This document shows positions 1-7,500 of a stretch of DNA of 9,661 bases, piece after piece. How positions within the stretch are numbered: the first letter of the stretch is position 1; the number at the start of each line of letters is the position of its first letter. The notes beneath the pieces were generated by a model. It searched no databases. It was not told the origin of the DNA and saw only the letters and a program-made list of their open reading frames with translations. The stretch spans positions 1 through 9,661 of the forward strand of contig DLGN01000383.1 of NCBI GenBank assembly GCA_002482715.1, given 5' to 3'. The position numbers and the translations under genes were made by a program. This stretch comes from Oxalobacteraceae bacterium UBA7693. Its GTDB lineage: Bacteria > Pseudomonadota > Gammaproteobacteria > Burkholderiales > Burkholderiaceae_D.

Positions 1-24
1 AATGGTATTGAATTCAATACCATT
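1..24. repeat. Perfect 24-bp palindrome inside ilvD
   Basis: The first 24 bases equal their own reverse complement: the left arm aatggtattgaa is followed directly by its complement ttcaataccatt, with an EcoRI-type GAATTC in the centre. The right arm encodes the conserved part of EFNTI; the left arm encodes Asn-Gly-Ile, where E. coli IlvD has Val-Ala-Lys. The palindrome starts exactly at the window edge, so it may be longer. It may be coincidence of codon choice, a real inverted duplication, or a fold-back artefact at a sequence end. Confidence 0.9.
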
Positions 25-1668
25 GCAGTCGATGACGGTATCGCGATGGGGCACGGCGGCATGTTGTATTCGCTGCCATCGCGCGAGTTGATTGCTGATT
101 CAGTCGAATATATGGTGAATGCACACTGCGCTGATGCGATGGTGTGTATTTCCAATTGCGACAAAATTACGCCTGGTATGTTGATGGCGGCTATGCGTCT
201 AAATATTCCGGTAGTGTTTGTCTCCGGTGGGCCGATGGAAGCGGGTAAGGTCATGGAAACCTTGCATCCTAAACAGACAGGCGAACAAAAAATCATGAAG
301 ATCGATTTGGTCGATGCCATGATTAAAGCTGGTGATAGCAACGTCAGTGATGAAGAGATCGGTCGCATAGAACGCTCCGCCTGTCCGACCTGCGGTTCAT
401 GCTCAGGTATGTTCACCGCAAACTCGATGAACTGTTTAATGGAAGCCTTGGGTTTGGCATTGCCAGGGAATGGCACGATTTTAGCGACCCACGCTGATCG
501 TAAAGAATTATTTTTACGCGCTGGTCGTTTGATTGTCGACTTGGCGAAGCGTCATTACGAACAAGACGATTACACGATTTTGCCACGCTCGATTGCCAAC
601 AAAGCGACCTTTGAAAATGCGATGGCACTCGATGTATCGATGGGCGGTTCCACCAATACGGTATTGCATTTATTGGCGGCCGCGCATGAAGCTGGTGTGG
701 ATTTCAAAATGGCAGATATCGATCGTATCTCACGCAAGGTACCATGCTTGTGCAAAGTCGCACCGATGACCGATAAATACCATATCGAAGATGTGCATCG
801 CGCTGGTGGCATTATCTCTATTCTGGGTGAATTGGCGCGTGCGAATTTGTTCGATACTACACGCCCAACAATCCACGCGCCGACTTTTGCCGAAGCGATC
901 GCACATAACGATATCGCGGTCAGTGATGACGCTACTGTCAGAAAACTATTTATGGCGGCACCGGGTGGTGTTCCAACCCAAACCGCATTCTCACAAGATA
1001 AACGCTTTGATAGTTTGGATACAGATCGGGCGAACGGTTGTATCCGCGATTTTGAACATGCCTATTCCAAAGATGGCGGACTCGCTGTGTTGTACGGCAA
1101 TCTGGCGGAAAAAGGTTGCATCGTGAAGACCGCTGGTGTCGATGAAAGTATTTTGACGTTCAGCGGTAAAGCACGTGTCTTCGAAAGTCAGGATGATGCG
1201 GTTGCTGCGATTTTGGGTGACACGGTGCATGAAGGCGATGTTGTGATCATTCGCTACGAAGGTCCGAAAGGCGGTCCCGGTATGCAAGAGATGCTGTATC
1301 CAACTTCCTATATCAAATCTAAAGGCTTGGGTAAAGCTTGTGCCTTGTTTACCGACGGTCGTTTTTCTGGTGGTTCATCAGGCTTGGTAATCGGCCATGC
1401 ATCACCCGAAGCTGCTGAAGGCGGCGCGATTGGTTTGGTTGAAGAGGGTGATCAAATCTTGATCGATATTCCAAATCGCAGCATACGTTTGGACATTAGT
1501 GACGAGACTTTAGCCGCACGTCGCACCGTGATGGAAGCGAAAGGTGCGTTGGCATGGCAACCTGTTAATCGTGATCGTTATGTGTCGCAAGCTTTGCAAG
1601 CTTATGCGGCATTAGCGACCTCGGCAGATCGCGGTGCGGTGAGAGATATTACTCAGTTGCGTCGTTAG
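1..1668 (+). CDS. ilvD: Dihydroxy-acid dehydratase, 5'-truncated by the window edge
   Basis: IlvD dehydrates 2,3-dihydroxy-isovalerate and 2,3-dihydroxy-3-methylvalerate to the 2-keto acids used for valine, leucine and isoleucine; it is a cytoplasmic Fe-S, Mg-dependent enzyme. The frame is open from base 1, and 555 residues are visible. Aligned by eye with E. coli IlvD (616 aa), about 69 N-terminal residues are missing, so the ATG at 46 is an internal Met in AVDDGIAMGHGG, not the start. Expected residues are present, numbered from the first visible residue with E. coli equivalents: Asp12 (D81), Cys53-Asp54-Lys55 in NCDKITPG (C122/D123/K124), Cys134 in CPTCGSCSGM (C195), Glu430 in GMQEM (E491) and Ser456 in GRFSGG (S517). 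An insertion of about 8 residues after GGPMEAGK relative to E. coli looks like a lineage variant. The end SADRGAVRDITQL is typical and the gene stops at TAG 1666-1668. Its promoter and any attenuator lie outside the window. Identity is near certain. Confidence 0.98.
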   Translation, partial: NGIEFNTIAVDDGIAMGHGGMLYSLPSRELIADSVEYMVNAHCADAMVCISNCDKITPGMLMAAMRLNIPVVFVSGGPMEAGKVMETLHPKQTGEQKIMKIDLVDAMIKAGDSNVSDEEIGRIERSACPTCGSCSGMFTANSMNCLMEALGLALPGNGTILATHADRKELFLRAGRLIVDLAKRHYEQDDYTILPRSIANKATFENAMALDVSMGGSTNTVLHLLAAAHEAGVDFKMADIDRISRKVPCLCKVAPMTDKYHIEDVHRAGGIISILGELARANLFDTTRPTIHAPTFAEAIAHNDIAVSDDATVRKLFMAAPGGVPTQTAFSQDKRFDSLDTDRANGCIRDFEHAYSKDGGLAVLYGNLAEKGCIVKTAGVDESILTFSGKARVFESQDDAVAAILGDTVHEGDVVIIRYEGPKGGPGMQEMLYPTSYIKSKGLGKACALFTDGRFSGGSSGLVIGHASPEAAEGGAIGLVEEGDQILIDIPNRSIRLDISDETLAARRTVMEAKGALAWQPVNRDRYVSQALQAYAALATSADRGAVRDITQLRR

Positions 1669-1893
1669 TTGACTGTTCCTGTTCTTCTCTCGTAAGCTTA
1701 GAAGAGCAGGGGAAGTGGATCGTTGGGTAAATCAACGTCATGCTGACGACCTGTATTCTCGGCTTCTGCCGGACATTCTTCTAGTAACAAAGCGCGAAAT
1801 TGGGATTAGATGCATTTAAAGGTTTGCTTGCAATTCCTGCGCTCGCATCGGCTGCAGCTCTAGGTAAACGCAAGTAGCATTTTCTTTATCAAG
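1669..1893. other. Convergent intergenic region without a confident gene
   Basis: This 225-bp stretch lies between ilvD and the convergent small gene. Besides the hairpin at 1678-1710 there is a small inverted repeat cgtca-tgc-tgacg (1736-1748). On the + strand, frame 3 runs from an ATG at 1740 for 14 codons to two adjacent stops (1782-1787). It then stays open until TAG at 1875, ending in a hydrophobic stretch followed by basic residues (IPALASAAALGKRK). No start codon with a ribosome site supports it, so no gene is called. Confidence 0.5.
1678..1710 (+). terminator. Hairpin just after ilvD, possible terminator
   Basis: Arms cctgttcttct (1678-1688) and agaagagcagg (1700-1710) pair over 11 bp with one G-U, around an 11-nt loop, beginning 10 nt after the ilvD stop. 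No T-run follows on either strand, so it is not a canonical intrinsic terminator. It could stabilise the mRNA 3' end or work with Rho. The convergent gene at 1894-2211 also reads toward it, so it may serve both. Confidence 0.4.
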
Positions 1894-2211
1894 TTACGGG
1901 CGAGATTGCAGCCAAAGGTAGCGGTTCCGAGCAAAGACGACATAGAAAAGGCTGAACAGTAATTTAATTCCTGTTAAATTAGAACCACATTCAAAATGGC
2001 AGCATTTGCCATCGGTAATATTGAATTCAATTAAATTCGATCCACACCAGTCTATCTTGAGCCTAAGTTTGTGGGTGCCGGGCGGAATGTTGAAAATGCG
2101 TGTTTCACCTTGAGCGATACGCCCGATTTCTTTGTCATTGAACAGCAGTCGGTAATCCCGTAAATTGTCGGCATAAGAATTTGCGCGAGAGATAGAAATC
2201 GAAGTAGACAT
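1894..2211 (-). CDS. Small protein of unknown function with PEGA-like beta domain and hydrophobic tail
   Basis: A 105-residue protein whose function I do not recognise. Residues about 4-78 have the pattern of small beta-rich bacterial proteins: a polar start (SRANSYADNLRDY), a short strand with a turn (LLFNDKEIGRI), GETRIFNIPPGTHKLRLKID and then DWCGSN, which recalls PEGA-like or related domains that present Gly/Pro turns. Cys residues are at 56, 70, 71 and 75. Residues 81-94 (GIKLLFSLFYVVFA) form one hydrophobic segment followed by Arg and aromatic residues, so the C-terminus may touch or cross the membrane. There is no signal peptide. The ATG at 2211 is the only plausible start, but no clear Shine-Dalgarno sequence precedes it. 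It stands alone, convergent with ilvD and 270 bp downstream of the polysaccharide operon on the same strand, so a link to that operon is unproven. The domain-like pattern makes a real gene likely. Confidence 0.72.
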   Translation of the reverse strand: MSTSISISRANSYADNLRDYRLLFNDKEIGRIAQGETRIFNIPPGTHKLRLKIDWCGSNLIEFNITDGKCCHFECGSNLTGIKLLFSLFYVVFARNRYLWLQSRP

Positions 2212-2481
2212 TGTTAAATTGGTTTCGGTGTTAAGTCAAAAATGATTAACTAAAATGCGACTCGATCATACTATTGATAGTGCGTGGTTTTTGATATGGC
2301 GTTGTCCGTGCGTTTGACCCATGCACATTGATTGTTTTCTGGAGCACGTTTGTAGCTCACGCATTCGTAGGTAATTCCTGGACAATGAAGTAAGCAATAT
2401 GAGACTAACTAGAAGTTTCAGAAAACAAGTCTCTTAAGATCCTTAGCCAAATAAGAGTCGGACCGAAAAAGCCACTTAGCA
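2212..2481. other. Intergenic region with weak inverted repeats
   Basis: This 270-bp stretch separates the end of the polysaccharide operon from the small gene on the same strand. It contains only tiny open frames of about 20 codons or fewer. A TATGAT hexamer on the - strand (near 2265-2270) could be a -10 box for the small gene, but no good -35 lies 16-18 bp away, so no promoter is called. The two overlapping inverted repeats at 2401-2457 are the main structure. Confidence 0.5.
2431..2457 (-). terminator. Weak hairpin downstream of the polysaccharide operon
   Basis: Read on the - strand, CTCTTA (2457-2452) and TAAGAG (2436-2431) pair around a 15-nt loop and are followed by ACTTGTTTTC, a short T-rich run. 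It lies about 25 bp past the stop of the last operon gene, where a terminator is expected. The stem is only 6 bp and AT-rich, so it would be weak. A second pair, GAGACT (2401-2406) with AGTCTC (2428-2433), shares bases with it and could form instead. Confidence 0.3.
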
Positions 2482-3513
2482 TCATCCCTCGATCTTGGAT
2501 GGATAGCGTGGCGATTGACGAGATACAACTCGTTTAGGTTTTGCGCTCAGGTTTTGCTGGCGTTTAGGCAAAAATTGTTTATCTAAAACACGCCAAATTT
2601 CACCTAGAGTTGCAACTCGTGTGGATTGCACTTGCTGACGTTTCCGCCATGCTCTTCGTAATCCCAACAGCGCATCACATTTGGCGCGCAAAATCAGTTT
2701 ACCTTGACCACGGCGCGTGAAGACCGCAATCGTCACGAAATTCAATAGCAGATGTAATGGAAGTAGCAAGCAGAGCAAAGCTCCCGGCATATTTTTGACA
2801 AATGCGTGGACGAGATTTCGATGTCCATGATAAACCGAGAAATCACTGCCGCTACCACCAGTGGTTGCTGAGCCAATGTGACGCACGCTGGCTTCTGGCA
2901 CGTAGTAGGATTTATGTCCTGCTAATCGGAGGCGGAAGCCTAGGTCAATATCCTCAACATAACAGAAAAAATCCTCATCAAATCCACCTAGCGCTTGTAG
3001 CACCTTGGTGCGATACAAGGCCGCAGCAGCGCATGGCGAAAATATTTCGCGAGGCTTCAAACTATGATCAAGATTCTGCGCGCCATACCCTGCACGCCAA
3101 ACCAGGCCACTCATATGATAGCTATCGCCAATGCCATCTAATAGTTGTGTGTTTTCGTGACGTATTTGGCGTGAACCGAAAGAAGCTGATTCGGGGTAAG
3201 TTTCGGCCGCTGAAAGTAATTTCTCTAACCAATTGGGGGCAGGAAACGCATCTGGATTTAATAACGCAATAAATTCAGTTGTGCATTGTTGGAGCACATA
3301 ATTATTTGCCGCTGCGAATCCCAGATTGCTCTGCATCTGTAAGATGTCGACGTGTTCAAACTCCGTTATGCCAGCGATTGAATCATCACTACTAAAATTA
3401 TCAATGACAACAATCTTCTTCGGTTTGACGGTTTGCAATGCGAGATGCTGCAAACAATCTGCTAATAATGCGCCACTATTCCAATTGACAATGACAACGG
3501 TAACATCCTTCAT
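2482..3513 (-). CDS. GT2 family glycosyltransferase, rhamnosyltransferase-like
   Basis: A 343-residue GT-A-fold enzyme expected to transfer a sugar from a nucleotide donor to a growing surface glycan on the cytoplasmic face of the membrane. Motifs in order: VTVVIVNWNSG (4-14) opening the nucleotide-binding fold, VIDNFSSDDS (36-45), SNLGFAAANN (62-71), LLNPDAF (84-90) at the DXD position, and GGFDEDFFCYVEDIDLGFRL (176-195), carrying the acidic catalytic-base region. The layout is that of WbbL-like rhamnosyltransferases, but donor specificity cannot be read from sequence. Residues about 244-265 are hydrophobic and may anchor it to the membrane; the C-terminal 60 residues are strongly basic. It is the last gene of the operon: its ATG overlaps the acyltransferase stop (ATGA) and CAGGAG lies 7 nt upstream. 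Its C-terminal half resembles the first GT2 domain of the fusion protein, suggesting a shared GT2 subfamily. Confidence 0.93.
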   Translation of the reverse strand: MKDVTVVIVNWNSGALLADCLQHLALQTVKPKKIVVIDNFSSDDSIAGITEFEHVDILQMQSNLGFAAANNYVLQQCTTEFIALLNPDAFPAPNWLEKLLSAAETYPESASFGSRQIRHENTQLLDGIGDSYHMSGLVWRAGYGAQNLDHSLKPREIFSPCAAAALYRTKVLQALGGFDEDFFCYVEDIDLGFRLRLAGHKSYYVPEASVRHIGSATTGGSGSDFSVYHGHRNLVHAFVKNMPGALLCLLLPLHLLLNFVTIAVFTRRGQGKLILRAKCDALLGLRRAWRKRQQVQSTRVATLGEIWRVLDKQFLPKRQQNLSAKPKRVVSRQSPRYPSKIEG

Positions 3514-4535
3514 GGGGAGACTCCTGCAAAGGCTGGATTGCGTGGTTTAAAGGCGAGGGCTGTTTTTTCTACCAAATGCCAAGAGAGAATGGCGAAGCTC
3601 AAGGTCACTGCGATACAGAGCGCTACATAGCTTCCAAAAGTTAAGTGCGGGTAGAGAAAAACGATTGTTTGCTGCACGGGAAATGCATAGATGTAGACCC
3701 CATAGGAGTAATCACCAGTCGCTGTGATGCGCGTTAAGACCTCGTTCGTTGACAAGCCAAATGCCAACACGATTAGTGGCAATAAGAACCAGCCAGCGAT
3801 GAATAGATATTGTGGAAAATTGGTTTGAATACACAGCGTGCCAACACCCGCCAACACCACACTAGTGATAGAAAAATAGCGTTTTAAATTTAATTGATAA
3901 AACACGGCGCCAGCCCAAAAATAGGTGCCATTAATAAATAGCTGACGCAGGTCGGTGCCATACACCACCAACATCTCTGTAGCAGATTGCGCCCAACATA
4001 AATAAAGCAGAGCTGACGTCAAAAATGTGGCAATCGTGATCCATTTTTTTGTTGAAATTAGACCTAGCACCGCCACTACGAAATACAAGAAGAATTCCAG
4101 TGGCAGACTCCATAAAGAGCCATTCACCGCGTTCGGTACGCGACCATGTTCAAATACGCCAGGCAAGTAAAAAGTAATGTATAGCCCGATATTGCGTAGA
4201 TAATTCCAAGTGGCCTCATGCGCGAAATATTGATTGAGCGGTAGGCTGGTAAGCCAAGGTCCCAGCACAAAAATGCAGAACAGCACGCACACAATTAGAC
4301 CTGGAAATATGCGCAAGCACCTGCGTATAAAGAATCGCCGCAAGTTCTGATCTTGTTGCCAGCTTTGGGTCACAAGGTAGCCGCTGATGATAAAAAATAT
4401 TGCGACCCCTAATGGACCTAGCGGCATCCACGACAAAAAAAGTGGTTCGGGATGACCTAAGAAAATGGCACTATGACCGTATAGAACCAAGCCCGCTGCG
4501 ATCAGACGTAGAAAATTGAGGTTGTTCGTTTTCAC
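3510..4535 (-). CDS. Acyltransferase-3 (OafA/YrhL-type) integral membrane protein
   Basis: A 341-residue polytopic inner-membrane protein of the acyltransferase-3 family, whose members O-acylate (often O-acetylate) surface glycans such as O-antigen. Family landmarks are present: NFLRLIAAGLVLYGHS with Arg10 and His21 in the conserved R-x10-H arrangement, the glycine-rich SGYLVTQSW (51-59), basic RRCLRIFPG (71-79), NGSLWSLPLEFFLY with Glu147, DYSYGVYIYAFPVQQ (275-289) and a terminal WHLVEK (319-324). About ten hydrophobic segments span the chain and there is no extra C-terminal SGNH domain, so it is the short form. The start is GTG (4533-4535), overlapping the stop of the fusion gene as GTGA. 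No strong Shine-Dalgarno is visible, so translational coupling is likely. The next family motif begins at residue 7, leaving no room for a later start. The acceptor is presumably the glycan exported by Wzm-Wzt; acyl group and sugar position are unknown. Confidence 0.93.
   Translation of the reverse strand: MKTNNLNFLRLIAAGLVLYGHSAIFLGHPEPLFLSWMPLGPLGVAIFFIISGYLVTQSWQQDQNLRRFFIRRCLRIFPGLIVCVLFCIFVLGPWLTSLPLNQYFAHEATWNYLRNIGLYITFYLPGVFEHGRVPNAVNGSLWSLPLEFFLYFVVAVLGLISTKKWITIATFLTSALLYLCWAQSATEMLVVYGTDLRQLFINGTYFWAGAVFYQLNLKRYFSITSVVLAGVGTLCIQTNFPQYLFIAGWFLLPLIVLAFGLSTNEVLTRITATGDYSYGVYIYAFPVQQTIVFLYPHLTFGSYVALCIAVTLSFAILSWHLVEKTALAFKPRNPAFAGVSP
3521..3526 (-). promoter_or_regulatory. Shine-Dalgarno for the GT2 gene
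   Basis: CAGGAG on the - strand lies 7 nt before the ATG at 3513, within the last codons of the upstream acyltransferase gene. It supports this start and independent re-initiation at the ATGA overlap. Confidence 0.75.
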
Positions 4536-7500
4536 GCAAGTATCTCTAGTGATAGTTCACGCTGATCTGCCGAATCATCAGAAATCGTTTTGTCAGCATC
4601 GGAGACGCTAGTTAACATGGCATCTATCGCCTCTGTTCTCACGCTATTTCTGGTTAATGCCAGTGGGTAGGCCGCAGCAAAAATCTCACTGCGCTGGCGC
4701 GTCTGTTCGGCATTTTCTGGTACGCGAAATAGCGAAGTTAATTTGGGAACGTAGGTAAATTCATTTTTGTGGGCGTAACGTACCCACAATGTCCAATCTT
4801 CCAGCGCATCCATATCTTCATCGAAACCACCGCGTTCTAAGTACAAACTGCGCTCAAATAGCACCGCTTGTATGGGCATAAAATTATGGTGACGCAGCAC
4901 GCCATAATCGAATATTTGCCGCAAAGGCGCTGGCACTTGATAGGTCATTTCGCGAAAGCTTCCTTGTGCTAATTGCGAACTATCGGTCGGTACTTCCCAC
5001 GCTAAAGTGTAGGCGGCACGCGACTGTGTTTCAGTCAGCATCGTATTTACCAGCACTTCGACGTGATCAGCGAAGAGTAAATCGTCATCATCTAAAAATA
5101 GACACCAACGCCCATTGGCTTGACGCAGACCGTGATTGCCAGTGGCCGAGCGGCCGCATTTAGCTAATCCAAAATATCTTACTGTGCGAGGCAAGGCTGG
5201 CTGCATTTCATCAATCAACATCTGCATGCTGTCACCGCCGTCTTCCACGATGATATGTTCAATATTCGAATAAGTTTGGCGTGTAACTGACAAGATCGCT
5301 TGCCTTAGATATAGCTCTCGACCACGATAGGTACGTGTGATGATAGAGACCAAGGGCTGCTCGACAGGTATTGCTTGCAGCTCGATGAAGGCTCCATCAC
5401 GGATCATTTCATAATCCCATTCGCGGAATGGAAATTGAATGGCGCTAGATTTGCGTGCCCATAAAATTTTTGGAACTAGCGTCAGTAGACGTAGTAATTT
5501 ACGCGCTACAGCTAGTCTGGAACCTGGGTAGGCTTGGCTCGCCAATAATAATCGCAGGCCTAATAATGGCACGGCCAAAGCATCCCAGCGATTACCGTAT
5601 TTCAAACGTAAATACAGATTGGCGAAGGTACTGCCGGTGTATTGCAGCGGCTTTACTTGCGCCACGGTTTCATAGGTGAAATGCCAGACCACCGCTTGTG
5701 GGCAATAACGTAAGACATGACCAGCGCGGCGCAAGCGATAAGATAGTTCGACATCCTCGCCATACATGAATAGAGTTTCATCAAAACCGCCAACCGCTTG
5801 TATGGCAGAGCGACGCAATAATACGCAGGCATGGGAATTCCAATTCGTGCTGCCGGTGACAGGATCGTAGTATTTAGGATGTTCGTAAGGTTTTTGGCGC
5901 AGTTCCCAAGCGGCAGCATGGGCAACATCTGCTACCGCAGTCGATACCACACGGCGCAAAGCATCCGCTTCGAAAGTCAGATCAAGATTGGTCACCAGAC
6001 AGTAGGGGGCACGGCCTTTTTTGAAAGCGACGTTATGTCCCGCGCCGAAGCCATTATTGGGAGCGACCTGAATTGTTACTTCGATGCCCTGTGTACGTAA
6101 AACCTCCGCGCTGGTTTGTAATTTCTCTAGCGTGTCATCGGTCGAACTATTATCGACAAAAAACACATTGAGCAAGGTCTTGGGATAATCTAAGGCGAGT
6201 AGAGATGCAACGAAGCTGTCGATCCACCGACTGCTATTGTAAGTAACGATACTTAAATCGATGCGCGGACATTGTTCGTCGGTGAGCACGGGCGGCACGA
6301 ACACGGAGATCGGTAATTGCATTGCCGCACAACGCTCTGTCACCATGGATGCGATTGCGCCTTGATTCATACTTGAATGCGGCATGATCGCGGTGATATT
6401 TAAAAATTTTCCTTGCAGCGTTTTTAGGAATTGAACGATAGGTCTAGGCAACATTCTTTTTGTGTGACTCAAGACGACACGGCTCGCTGTCTTGATCACC
6501 GACGTTTCGCCGCGAATAAGGCGACGCAAGCCGCGCAAAGGTGCGCTCCAACGCCACGACCTGCTGGCACGTATTTCGGCGATGCTGGCAAATGCGTGGT
6601 CACGTTCACGCGTCAATTCTGCTAGCTTGTCATTGAAGGTGATCAGATGGTTTTGCAAGTTGCTAATGTTCAGAGCATGCTCTGTCTCGTGACTCGCATT
6701 TTGTTGGAGTTCTAGTCCGAAATTAACGGCAGTTTGTTGATAGGTGTTTAGCAGAAGTTGATGCAGCGTTCTTATTGCAGTTAATTCAGTTTCGAGTTTT
6801 TCTTGTGATTGCTGATACTGTTGCAGTTGTATCGCAGTCTCTTGGGCGCTTGCTGTTTGCGCTTGCATACGTTCAGATAGTTCTAGGATGTCCTGTTCGG
6901 CATGTTGCAGCTTCTGTTGTAGTTCAAGTGTGCGTTGCTGGTGTATGACGATATCGTTCTCTAAATGGGCTACCCATTTTTTGTGCAAAACGACGTCGTT
7001 TTCTCGATGTTCTACCGCAGTACGCAGCGCTGACACGACATCCGCATCTTCGATTGGTTGTTCAAAAAAACTCGCTTCTAATTGCGGCAAGGTTTGATTG
7101 GAAGCGAGTGCGATCCAATACAGCGGCTTAGCCATGCCAGACGTGATTTGAATAGTGTCTTCCTGCTGCAAGTAACTATTTAAGGCCGTGGTTTCAGATT
7201 GCGCAAAAATACCTGAGCCAAAAAGTATGCGTTGCCCGAAGTAGGCAATATTGTCAAAGTAGCCTTCTAGCAGTTGTTTGAATTCATGTTGATACAGTTC
7301 TTTTACATGAAATTCATTATGCGAACCAGGTACATCGGAATAGCTCAGCTTGTCTGGGCTAGAAATGAGCAAGACCCCATCTTTGCGTAAAACACGACGA
7401 ATCTCTTGCATCATTTCTTGATGCTGGTCGTGATGTTCTATGGTTTCAAAGCTCACTAATAAATCCACACTGGCATCGGCCAGAGGTATCGCAGCGCAAC

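Noticed and set aside
991..1287. 98-codon - strand frame within ilvD
   Set aside because: Antisense to well-conserved ilvD coding sequence, without recognisable features.
2802..3272. 156-codon + strand open frame opposite the GT2 gene
   Set aside because: It lies wholly antisense to a gene with clear GT2 motifs, and its translation shows no domain-like pattern.
6888..7097. + strand frame rich in Cys and Ser
   Set aside because: It is the antisense image of Gln/Glu/Leu-rich coiled-coil codons; the Cys/Ser bias is a by-product.
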